Shown: positions 1 through 7,165 of the stretch, one piece after another
Layout: the number at the start of each line of letters is the position of its first letter
Numbering within the stretch: the stretch's first letter is position 1
Assembly (NCBI GenBank): GCA_003973375.1
Contig: QNYL01000312.1
Location: 1 to 8,223, forward strand
DNA: 8,223 bases
Origin: Flavobacteriia bacterium
Lineage (GTDB): Bacteria > Bacteroidota > Bacteroidia > Flavobacteriales > Flavobacteriaceae
Direction: 5' to 3'
Translations under genes and position numbers: made by a program
The notes under the pieces: generated by a model
Database searches by the model: none
Told to the model about the DNA's origin: nothing
What the model saw: the letters and a program-made list of their open reading frames with translations, nothing else

Positions 1-161
1 CAGCAAAGCTGAATGGAAAAAAATATGAAGATACCTTTATTCGCTTTGAGGATATTCAAAAGGGAGGAGAATTGGAATTTATTATGGGAGATCAGCCTGA
101 TAAATATTGGGGAAGTAAACCTGAAGATGTTCCCTATTCATTAAGTAATGAGACAGAATAA
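1..161 (+). CDS. GH92 alpha-mannosidase, C-terminal end only (cut by window edge)
   Basis: The reading frame is open from base 3 and ends at TAA 159-161, giving 52 residues of the C-terminus of a protein whose start lies outside the window. The stretch reading LNGKKYEDTFIRFEDIQKGG, followed by ELEFIMGDQPDKYWG, matches the end of the GH92 C-terminal beta-sandwich, where members typically have an Asn-Gly turn, a His/Phe-Glu-Asp-Ile segment, a Gly-Gly-x-Leu-x-Phe strand and a final Met-Gly-x-x-Pro-[ND] motif. GH92 enzymes are calcium-dependent, inverting exo-alpha-mannosidases. The family call rests on this tail alone, so linkage specificity and export signal cannot be judged. The gene is 37 bp upstream of the first fucosidase on the same strand and probably shares its transcript. 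It differs in sequence from the tail of the complete GH92 at 3052-5307, which stops shortly after its NGNTLKV strand, so the two are not a recent copy of each other. Confidence 0.8.
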   Translation, partial: AKLNGKKYEDTFIRFEDIQKGGELEFIMGDQPDKYWGSKPEDVPYSLSNETE

Positions 162-198
162 CAAATATAAAATAACAATATAGATAAATATTAAACAA
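162..198 (+). other. AT-rich 37-bp intergenic spacer
   Basis: This is the longest gap between genes in the window. It is almost entirely A and T. I see neither the Bacteroidota -7 element (TAnnTTTG) with a -33 TTG, nor an inverted repeat that could act as a terminator. The bases before the ATG at 199 (TTAAACAA) are A-rich without a Shine-Dalgarno sequence, as is usual for Bacteroidota. It is best read as an intra-operon spacer; a weak internal promoter cannot be excluded. Confidence 0.45.
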
Positions 199-1683
199 AT
201 GAAAAAAGCAATTTTAATTTTCTTAACAATATTTAGCCTGCAAATAAATGCTCAGGCTATTTACGAAGATGAACGATATGTACCGGAAACAGATCCTTTG
301 GTACTTCAAAAGCTCGATCAATGGCAGGATATGAAGTTCGGATTACTGATGCACTGGGGTACCTACAGTGAGTGGGGAATTGTAGAGTCCTGGTCTCTTT
401 GTCCGGAAGACTACGGTTGGTGTGAACGAAAAAAAGGAGCCAATCCACAGAATTATTACGAGTATAAAAAAGAATATGAAGGTTTAAAGAAGACCTTTAA
501 TCCTGTTAAGTTCAATCCGGATAAATGGGCAGAAGCTGCAAAATATGCCGGGATGAAATATATGATCTTTACCACAAAACACCATGATGGTTTCAGTATG
601 TTCGATTCAAAATATACCGATTATAAGGTAACTGATAAAGAGTGTCCTTTTAGTAGTAATCCGAAGGCAAATATTACCAAAGAGGTGTTTAATTCGTTTA
701 GAAAGGATGGTTTCTGGGTAGGTGCTTATTTTTCAAAACCCGACTGGCACAATGAATATTACTGGGATCCTTATTTTCCTCCTTTTGACAGAAATGTAAA
801 TTACGACCCTACTTTATACCCACAAAAATGGAAAAAATTTGTAGATTTTACTCACAACCAAATTTTAGAATTGTTATCTGATTATGGTAAGGTAGATATT
901 TTATGGCTTGATGGAGGATGGGTTAAAAAGAGAGATGCACAAAACATCAAAGAAAATTATGAAGCTAAATTTAAAGAAGATAAAAACGGTTCTGGTTTTA
1001 TAAAACACAGAGTTGTTAATCAGGATATTAAAATGGATGAACTGGTGGTTGAAGTACGTAAAAAACAACCCGGACTTATTGTGGTTGACAGGGCAGTACA
1101 CGGAAAAAATCAGAATTACCTGACTCCTGAGAACAGAGTTCCGGAGAAAACCTTGCCTTATCCATGGGAATCCTGTATCATTTCAGGTGGTGGCTGGTCC
1201 TATACTCCGGATGCCAAATATATGTCGGGAAGAGAAGGAATTCATACTTTGGTGGATGTTGTAGCCAAAGGAGGAAATCTTTTACTCAATGTTGCTCCCG
1301 GACCCGATGGAACCTGGCAGCAGGGAGCCTATGATCTGCTAAAAGAATTTGGTGACTGGATGAAGGTGAATAACCGGGCAATCTACGCTACCAAACCTAT
1401 AGAACCCTATAAAGAAGATAAGATCTGTTTAACTCAGGGAAAACAAGGTGAAGTTTATATGATCTATCTGGCTGAAAAAGGAGAAAATACAATCCCGACG
1501 GAGATTGTTTTAAAATCAATTTCACCGGCAAAAGGTGCAAAGATCCGTATGCCCGGAACAAAAAGTAATTTGAAATGGAAAAGAGAGGGCAATGGATTAA
1601 AAGTAATGATTCCGGAAAAACTAAGGAAGAATCCTCCATCAAAATATGCATGGGTGTTCAGAATTTCCAAGATCAAAAAATAG
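199..1683 (+). CDS. GH29 alpha-L-fucosidase, secreted, with enlarged active-site loop
   Basis: This protein of 494 residues is a predicted periplasmic exo-alpha-L-fucosidase that removes terminal fucose by a retaining mechanism. A signal peptide spans residues 1-18 (hydrophobic core AILIFLTIF, cleavage predicted at INA|QA), with no lipobox cysteine. The GH29 catalytic barrel follows. Visible family motifs are FGLLMHWGTYSEWG (47-60), TTKHHDGFSMFD (125-136), the nucleophile segment ILWLDGGW (234-241, nucleophile Asp238), PWESC (322-326) and GGNLLLNVAPGPDGTW (358-373). Residues from about 400 form the usual small C-terminal beta-sandwich. The acid/base is poorly conserved in GH29; Glu311 in NYLTPE is a candidate by comparison with the next gene, but lies 73 residues after the nucleophile because of a longer intervening segment. 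Cys68 and Cys75 (LCPEDYGWC) are close enough for a disulfide. The start at 199 is chosen because it gives a complete signal peptide. The gene is 6 bp from the second GH29, so co-expression is very likely. The family is secure; the natural substrate and linkage are not. Confidence 0.93.
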   Translation: MKKAILIFLTIFSLQINAQAIYEDERYVPETDPLVLQKLDQWQDMKFGLLMHWGTYSEWGIVESWSLCPEDYGWCERKKGANPQNYYEYKKEYEGLKKTFNPVKFNPDKWAEAAKYAGMKYMIFTTKHHDGFSMFDSKYTDYKVTDKECPFSSNPKANITKEVFNSFRKDGFWVGAYFSKPDWHNEYYWDPYFPPFDRNVNYDPTLYPQKWKKFVDFTHNQILELLSDYGKVDILWLDGGWVKKRDAQNIKENYEAKFKEDKNGSGFIKHRVVNQDIKMDELVVEVRKKQPGLIVVDRAVHGKNQNYLTPENRVPEKTLPYPWESCIISGGGWSYTPDAKYMSGREGIHTLVDVVAKGGNLLLNVAPGPDGTWQQGAYDLLKEFGDWMKVNNRAIYATKPIEPYKEDKICLTQGKQGEVYMIYLAEKGENTIPTEIVLKSISPAKGAKIRMPGTKSNLKWKREGNGLKVMIPEKLRKNPPSKYAWVFRISKIKK

Positions 1684-1689
1684 ATAACG

Positions 1690-3039
1690 ATGATAAATAA
1701 CATTAGAACATTAATAATACTTCTTTTTATTCCTTTCTTTTTAAATGCGCAAACAAAAGAGGAAAAAGATTCTGTTTTTCAGGAAAAGAAAATGGAATGG
1801 TTTAAAGATGCCAAACTTGGTATTTTTATCCACTGGGGCATTTATTCTGTTAATGGAATTAGCGAATCCTGGTCGTTTTACAATAATTATATCTCGCATG
1901 AGGATTATTTAAAACAGTTAAAAGGATTTACTGCAAAAAAGTATGATCCTGCTTATTGGGCAAAACTGATTGCGGAAAGTGGAGCAAAATATGTAGTGAT
2001 CACTTCTAAGCATCACGATGGTTTTGCCTTGTGGGATACAAAATACGGTAATTTGAATGCGGTTAAAAGTTCAGCTGCCAAAAGAGATGTATTGACTCCC
2101 TTTATTAAGGAGCTGAGAAAGAATCATCTGAAAGTTGGAATATATTTTTCTTTACCCGACTGGTCTTCTGATCTTTACACTGATTTCACCAGGGATAAAA
2201 AACGCTATAAGATAGCAGATGACCCCAAAAGATGGGAAAAGTTTAAAAAATATTTTCAGGGACAGTTAAAAGAACTGGCAACAAAATACAATCCGGATAT
2301 CTGGTGGTTTGACGGCGACTGGGAGCATAATGACAAGGAATGGGATGTGCCGAAGGTAAAAGGGATATTACTTAAAAACAATCCTTATACCATAATCAAT
2401 TCAAGACTGCGTCAAAAGGGGGATTACGATACTCCTGAACAGGGATTACCCATCGTAAAACCCAAATCAAAATACTGGGAACTGTGTATGACGATGAACG
2501 AATCCTGGGGATATCAGCCTGCTGATACACATTATAAATCCTCACAGCAGATCATTGATATTTTTGTGGATTGTATTTCCAAAGGAGGTAATCTGTTGCT
2601 CGATATCGGGCCTAAAGCCGATGGAACCATCCCTGAAGAGCAGGTGAAGATCTTAAAGGATCTGGGCAGATGGACCAAAAAGCACAGCAAGGCCATTTAC
2701 GGAACAGAAGCCGGAATACCTTACGAATATTATTACGGTCCAACCGCACTTTCAAAAGACAGCACTACTTTATATCTTTATGTGCGCGATATTCCTAAAG
2801 ATGGAAAAGTGCCTATCCGTGGTATTAAGAATAAGATCAACAGGATCTTTGTAGTGGGAAACGGCGCTATTTTAAATTATGAGGTATTCAGTAAAGTGTA
2901 TTGGAGTGCTTACCCCGGACTTACTTATATCGATCTGCCCAAGCAGGTGATCGATGAGAATTATACCGTGATCGCTGTAATGCTGGAGGGCAAGATAGAT
3001 CTTTATGATAAGGTTCACGGAGCCATTGAGAGTAATTAA
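1690..3039 (+). CDS. GH29 alpha-L-fucosidase, secreted, compact form
   Basis: This protein of 449 residues is a second predicted periplasmic retaining alpha-L-fucosidase. The signal peptide covers residues 1-20 (core IILLFIPFF, cleavage FFLNA|QT) without a lipobox. Motifs are LGIFIHWGIYSVNG (43-56), SKHHDGFALWD (106-116), IWWFDGDW (204-211, nucleophile Asp208), GDYDTPE (244-250), WELCMTMNESWGY (263-275) and GGNLLLDIGPKADG (299-312). Glu250 is the likely acid/base: it lies 42 residues after the nucleophile, the same spacing as Asp224/Glu266 in the Thermotoga maritima enzyme. A C-terminal beta-rich domain occupies roughly 345-435. The protein follows the conventional GH29-A-like pattern more closely than its upstream neighbour. 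The two share fold and motifs but differ strongly between them, which suggests distinct linkages or distinct sulfation and branching contexts rather than redundancy. The gaps are 6 bp upstream and 12 bp downstream, consistent with one transcript. There is no clear Shine-Dalgarno sequence before the ATG. Confidence 0.94.
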   Translation: MINNIRTLIILLFIPFFLNAQTKEEKDSVFQEKKMEWFKDAKLGIFIHWGIYSVNGISESWSFYNNYISHEDYLKQLKGFTAKKYDPAYWAKLIAESGAKYVVITSKHHDGFALWDTKYGNLNAVKSSAAKRDVLTPFIKELRKNHLKVGIYFSLPDWSSDLYTDFTRDKKRYKIADDPKRWEKFKKYFQGQLKELATKYNPDIWWFDGDWEHNDKEWDVPKVKGILLKNNPYTIINSRLRQKGDYDTPEQGLPIVKPKSKYWELCMTMNESWGYQPADTHYKSSQQIIDIFVDCISKGGNLLLDIGPKADGTIPEEQVKILKDLGRWTKKHSKAIYGTEAGIPYEYYYGPTALSKDSTTLYLYVRDIPKDGKVPIRGIKNKINRIFVVGNGAILNYEVFSKVYWSAYPGLTYIDLPKQVIDENYTVIAVMLEGKIDLYDKVHGAIESN

Positions 3040-3051
3040 TTAACAGTTAAA

Positions 3052-5307
3052 ATGACAGATTTCAAAATTTATAATAAGCCATTAAAATTGATCCTGCTTT
3101 TTGTTTTAAGCCTTGCCTTTGGGTGGAAGAGCTTTGCTCAGGAAGCAGCTTCTTATGTAAATCCGTTTATCGGAACATCAAATTACGGAACAACCAATCC
3201 GGGGCCGATCGCACCAAGAGGAATGGTAAGTGTTACCCCCTTTAATGTTTCTGGAAAACAGAATAAATTTGATAAGGACAGTCGGTGGTTTTCCACCCCT
3301 TATGAATATTACAATACTTTTTTAACAGGTTTCAGTCATGTAAATCTGAGTGGTGTAGGTTGTCCGGATCTTGGTGTGCTATTGCTTATGCCCACTACAG
3401 GAAAAGTGGAGACCGATCATTTAAAATATGGTTCAACGTACACCGATGAGGTAGCCAAAGCAGGTTATTACAGTAATATTCTGGTTAAATATGGTATTAA
3501 AACCGAAATGACCGCATCAAAACGAGTGGGGGTAAGTCGCTATACTTTTCCTGCCGGGCAGGCCAATATTTTACTGAATTTAGGTTTAGGGCTTACAAAT
3601 GAGCAGGGAGCAATGGTTAAAATTAATTCTTCAACAGAGATCGAAGGCATGCGTACGGTAGGTTCTTTTTGTTATAACAATCCTGAATCAGCTTATCCGG
3701 TCTATTTTGTTGCCCGGTTTTCAAAGCCTGCTGATCATTTCGGGGTATGGAAAAAGACAAAGAAATACAAAGGTGTGGAAGCCCAGTGGATGGGATATAA
3801 CGGTAAGACCCTGATGATGGATAATGCGACCAGAATGGTGGTTGGAGATAGTATAGGTACTTATTTTACATATGAATTAAAGAAAAAGGAGACTATTGAA
3901 GTGAAGATCGGAGTATCGTATGTAAGCATAGAAAATGCCAGGGAAAATCTGCTGAAGGAAACTCAGGGGAAATCTTTTGATGATATCTACCGGGAAACCT
4001 ATACCGAATGGAATAATATTTTATCGGGAATCCAGGTGGAGGGAGGAACAAAAGATGATAAAACCATTTTTTATACCGCTTTGTATCATACGCAGATTCA
4101 TCCCAATACTTTAAACGATTTTAATGGAGAATATCCGGAGATCAGTACGGGAAAGATCGGGAAAACTTCTGGTACACGTTATACGGTTTTTTCCTTATGG
4201 GATACCTACCGGAATCTTCATCAGCTCTTAACGCTGGCTTATCCGCGGCAGCAACACGATATGATCAATTCTATGCTGCAAATATATGATGAGAATGGCT
4301 GGCTGCCCAAATGGGAGCTGAATTCTACCGAAACTTTTACCATGGTGGGAGATCCTGCCAGTATTGTGATTGCCGATACCTATTTAAAAGGAATCCGTGA
4401 TTTTGATGTACAGAAAGCTTATAAAGCTATGCTGAAAGGTGCCGATCAGATAGAGAATAATCCGGTTAGAACCGGTTTAAAAGAATATCTGCAAAAGGGA
4501 TATGTTACTGAAGCATCTGTAAACAGCGGTGCAGTCTCAATTACTCAGGAGTTCAATATTGCCGATTTTGCTATTGCTCAAATGGCAAAAGAACTTGGTA
4601 AAACAGGGGATTACAAACGATTTATGAAAAGATCAGTTACTTACAGGAAACTCTTCGACAAAAAGTATGATCTGTTAAGGCCTAAAAATCCTGATGGAAC
4701 CTGGTATGAACCTTTTCATCCTGATACGGGAGCCAATTTTGTAAAGAATATTGCTTTTATCGAAGGAAATTCATGGCAATATACCTTTATGGTTACCCAC
4801 GATATACCTGCATTGATGAAGATGATGGGAGGTAAAAAGGCTTTTTCTTCGCAACTGGAAAAAGTGTTTGATAAGAATCAGTTTGATATGGCCAATGAGC
4901 CTGATATTGCTTATCCTTTTTTGTTTAATTACGTAAAAGGGGATGAATGGAAAACGCAGGAAAAGGTGCATGAATTGATAAATAAATATTTTCAGAATAA
5001 ACCTGAAGGTCTTCCCGGTAACGATGATACCGGAACTATGTCGGCCTGGCTTGTATTTTCTATGATGGGGATCTATCCTGTGGTTCCTGCCGAACCTGTT
5101 TATACGATAAGTACCCCGGTTTTCGATAAGATCACGATTCAACTGGATCCGAAGTATTATAAGCAGAAACAACTGGTCATTGAAAAAGAGAATCCTTCCG
5201 GAAAGAAGATCGGCAAGATACTTTTAAACGGGAAAGAGCAAAAAAGTTATTTTGTCTCTCATAAAGATCTGGTCAATGGAAATACGTTAAAAGTGATCTT
5301 AAAATAA
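3052..5307 (+). CDS. GH92 exo-alpha-mannosidase, secreted
   Basis: This 751-residue protein has the usual full length for GH92, calcium-dependent inverting enzymes that trim alpha-1,2, -1,3, -1,4 or -1,6 mannose or mannose phosphodiesters. A signal peptide spans about residues 1-29 (core LILLFVLSLAFG, cleavage SFA|QE) without a lipobox. The N-terminal beta-sandwich starts at YVNPFIGTSNYGTTNPGP (35-52) and includes GFSHVNLSGVGCPDLG (93-108) and SKRVGVSRYTFP (156-167). The (alpha/alpha)6 catalytic domain has FYTALYHTQIHPN (340-352), FSLWDTYRNLHQLLTLAYP (380-398), MVGDPASIVIADTYLKG (431-447), EGNSWQYTFMVTHD (571-584), NEPDIAYPFLFNY (615-627) and LPGNDDTGTMSAW (654-666). By family knowledge the acidic catalytic and calcium-binding residues are expected within the last motifs; I have not mapped them individually. 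MVGDPASIV and QEFNIADF (499-506) depart from the commonest family wording (typically LEYxxDD at the latter), so linkage should not be copied from characterised relatives without a tree. It lies 12 bp after the GH29 gene and 19 bp before a sulfatase. Confidence 0.95.
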   Translation: MTDFKIYNKPLKLILLFVLSLAFGWKSFAQEAASYVNPFIGTSNYGTTNPGPIAPRGMVSVTPFNVSGKQNKFDKDSRWFSTPYEYYNTFLTGFSHVNLSGVGCPDLGVLLLMPTTGKVETDHLKYGSTYTDEVAKAGYYSNILVKYGIKTEMTASKRVGVSRYTFPAGQANILLNLGLGLTNEQGAMVKINSSTEIEGMRTVGSFCYNNPESAYPVYFVARFSKPADHFGVWKKTKKYKGVEAQWMGYNGKTLMMDNATRMVVGDSIGTYFTYELKKKETIEVKIGVSYVSIENARENLLKETQGKSFDDIYRETYTEWNNILSGIQVEGGTKDDKTIFYTALYHTQIHPNTLNDFNGEYPEISTGKIGKTSGTRYTVFSLWDTYRNLHQLLTLAYPRQQHDMINSMLQIYDENGWLPKWELNSTETFTMVGDPASIVIADTYLKGIRDFDVQKAYKAMLKGADQIENNPVRTGLKEYLQKGYVTEASVNSGAVSITQEFNIADFAIAQMAKELGKTGDYKRFMKRSVTYRKLFDKKYDLLRPKNPDGTWYEPFHPDTGANFVKNIAFIEGNSWQYTFMVTHDIPALMKMMGGKKAFSSQLEKVFDKNQFDMANEPDIAYPFLFNYVKGDEWKTQEKVHELINKYFQNKPEGLPGNDDTGTMSAWLVFSMMGIYPVVPAEPVYTISTPVFDKITIQLDPKYYKQKQLVIEKENPSGKKIGKILLNGKEQKSYFVSHKDLVNGNTLKVILK

Positions 5308-5326
5308 GATTTAAAAACCATAAAAG

Positions 5327-7165
5327 ATGAAGAATGCCGGCTTAATAAAAATTGTTTTAATTTTACTGCTGTTTCATTTGTCTTTATCTGCCCAGCAAAA
5401 GAAAAAGCCCAATGTGATCGTAATTTATACTGATGATCAGGGCTCTGTGGATCTGGGATGTTATGGTGCAAAAGATATTTACTCCCCCAATATAGACCAG
5501 CTGGCAAAGGAGGGTACAAGGTTTACACAGGCCTATGTGGCAGCTCCGGTATGTGCCCCTTCCAGGGCGGCTCTTTTAACAGGAAAATATCCGCAGAATA
5601 CAGGAATTACAGGTAATACCTCGGCTGCTCCGGGATCTGACGGAATGCCTGGAGAACAATATACCATTGCCGAAATGTTTAAAGACAATGGCTATACCAC
5701 TGCACACATCGGAAAATGGCATCTGGGGATGAGCCGGAGTACAGGTCCTAATGCGCAGGGATTTGATTATTCTTTCGGACATTTAAGAGGTTGTATTGAT
5801 AATTATTCACATTATTTCTTTTGGGAAGGGCCTAATACACACGATCTTTATGAAAACGGGAAAGAGGTCTTTTATGAAGGACAGTATTTTCCTGGTCTGG
5901 CTTCCGACAGGGCTCTGAAATTTTTAGAAGATCATAAAAAAGGACCTTTTTTTATGTATTACGCCATCAATATGCCTCATTATCCTTATCAGCCCACCCG
6001 GAAATGGAGAGAATATTATAAAAACACCGAAAAGCCAAGAGGGGATTATGCCGCTTTTATTTCAACGATAGATGAAAGAATTGGTTTTTTGATGAAAAAA
6101 CTCGATGACCTCGGAATCAGAGAAAATACAATTGTTATTTACGAGTCGGATAACGGATATTCTACCGAGATCAGAGCTTTTGGCGGAGGAGGAAATTCCG
6201 GACCTTACCGTGGTGCAAAGAACAGTTTGTTTGAAGGAGGGATCAGGTTGCCGGCTATTATCAGCTGGAAAGGACATCTGCCTGAAAATAAGGTGAACAG
6301 TCAGTTTATTATGAACTTAGACTGGATGCCGACACTGGCAAATTTGTGTGGTTTTAAGAATATTCCGGAGAATATTGACGGTATGGATATGTCGGTCATG
6401 ATCAAAAAACCGGGGATGGAGTCGCCTAGAAAAGCAGCCTTCTGGAAATACGGAAATCAGTGGGTGGTAAGAAAAGGAAAGTGGAAACTGATCGCTTTTC
6501 CAAAGGATACTTCTCATAAAGGAAAACTCGACCTGGATAAAGATGCATTATTCCTTTCTGATCTCGATGCTGATGTTTCAGAAATGCATAATCTGGCTGA
6601 TCAATATCCTGAAAAAGTACAGGAACTGATCAAAGATTACCTTTCCTGGGAGCACGGATATGAAAGAGATGTTCCGAGGAAATTAAAAGTGATTGAGCAT
6701 CTTGGATTGGGAGCTGACATAAAATCGACAAAAGAATTACATCCTAAATATCAGAATATAGAAGTTTTACTCGATGGAAAGCGTGGCTATGCCGAATTCA
6801 GTACAGGGCAATGGATAGGACAGGAAGGTAAAGACCTTGAGTTTGTTATTGATCTGCACAAAGTCAAAAAGATTCATAATATTACACTGGGATATCTGCA
6901 ATCAACAGGAAACTGGGTATTTGCACCCAAATATTTTGAGGTGAGTTTTTCTGATAATGGTATTGATTTTGATCATTTGATCAAGTCGGAAACTCCGAAA
7001 AGGCTTCTTGAAAAAGGAAATTATACAGATAAACTCTCTCTTGATCTCAACCGAAAAAGCAGATATTTAAAGATAAGAATCAAGGGAATTGGGGAAATTC
7101 CCAAAAATTATTCCGGAGAAGGAAATCCGGGTTGGTTTTTTATAGACGAAATATTTATAAAATGA
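5327..7165 (+). CDS. Formylglycine-dependent S1 sulfatase with C-terminal F5/8 type C-like domain
   Basis: This 612-residue protein is a predicted periplasmic carbohydrate sulfatase that hydrolyses sulfate esters on a glycan. The signal peptide is residues 1-22 (core IVLILLLFHL, cleavage LSA|QQ). The alkaline-phosphatase-like sulfatase domain spans about 27-450. Asp36/Asp37 (TDDQG) are metal ligands. CAPSRAALLTG (76-86) has Cys76 as the residue converted to formylglycine and Arg80 supporting it. GKWH (129-132), MPHYP (216-220), SDNG (274-277) and GAKNS (296-300) provide the usual Lys/His/Asp/Asn active-site set. After a linker, about 470-612 forms an extra beta-rich domain with an LLDGKRGYAEF start, a W-x-G-x-E-G-K-D-L-E-F-x-I-D-L strand, FEVSFSDNGIDF and a final YLKIRIKG strand, resembling the galactose-binding (F5/8 type C, CBM32-like) fold appended to GH20s and some sulfatases. 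It may bind the glycan. The cysteine motif means a formylglycine-generating or anaerobic sulfatase-maturing enzyme is needed; none is present here. The sulfatase subfamily is not assignable by eye. Its stop overlaps the next start by 4 bp. Confidence 0.94.
   Translation: MKNAGLIKIVLILLLFHLSLSAQQKKKPNVIVIYTDDQGSVDLGCYGAKDIYSPNIDQLAKEGTRFTQAYVAAPVCAPSRAALLTGKYPQNTGITGNTSAAPGSDGMPGEQYTIAEMFKDNGYTTAHIGKWHLGMSRSTGPNAQGFDYSFGHLRGCIDNYSHYFFWEGPNTHDLYENGKEVFYEGQYFPGLASDRALKFLEDHKKGPFFMYYAINMPHYPYQPTRKWREYYKNTEKPRGDYAAFISTIDERIGFLMKKLDDLGIRENTIVIYESDNGYSTEIRAFGGGGNSGPYRGAKNSLFEGGIRLPAIISWKGHLPENKVNSQFIMNLDWMPTLANLCGFKNIPENIDGMDMSVMIKKPGMESPRKAAFWKYGNQWVVRKGKWKLIAFPKDTSHKGKLDLDKDALFLSDLDADVSEMHNLADQYPEKVQELIKDYLSWEHGYERDVPRKLKVIEHLGLGADIKSTKELHPKYQNIEVLLDGKRGYAEFSTGQWIGQEGKDLEFVIDLHKVKKIHNITLGYLQSTGNWVFAPKYFEVSFSDNGIDFDHLIKSETPKRLLEKGNYTDKLSLDLNRKSRYLKIRIKGIGEIPKNYSGEGNPGWFFIDEIFIK
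7162..7165 (+). other. ATGA start/stop overlap of the two sulfatase genes
   Basis: The upstream sulfatase ends in TGA at 7163-7165 and the next one begins with ATG at 7162-7164, sharing four bases. This arrangement normally implies termination-reinitiation coupling, which would keep the two sulfatases produced together. The bases just before it (ATATTTATAAA) contain no Shine-Dalgarno sequence, which fits reinitiation or the A-rich start contexts usual in Bacteroidota. Confidence 0.85.

Noticed and set aside
2581..2589. AAAGGAGGT, a near-perfect Shine-Dalgarno sequence (similar AAAGGAGGA at 1267-1275)
   Set aside because: Both encode the conserved Lys-Gly-Gly-Asn-Leu-Leu-Leu motif of GH29, and no suitably spaced start opens a real gene. 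The true starts in the window lack such sites, as expected for Bacteroidota.
199..3039. Recent tandem duplication of the GH29 genes
   Set aside because: Shared motifs are at protein level only. I see no long DNA identity, and lengths, loops and the nucleophile context differ.
4771..5172. 133-residue open frame on the minus strand
   Set aside because: It lies wholly inside the GH92 gene, antisense to its conserved catalytic motifs. It shows no recognisable domain and no independent start context; it is a shadow of the real gene.
5308..5326. Possible promoter or terminator between the GH92 and the first sulfatase
   Set aside because: Nineteen bases without an inverted repeat or a TAnnTTTG element; too short and featureless to call.
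5259..5519. 86-residue minus-strand frame spanning the GH92/sulfatase junction
   Set aside because: It covers the end of one conserved gene and the signal peptide of the next, and its translation resembles no protein family I know.
6105..6296. 63-residue plus-strand frame in another phase inside the first sulfatase
   Set aside because: The in-frame sulfatase here carries conserved active-site motifs (SDNG, GAKNS), so the alternative frame is incidental.
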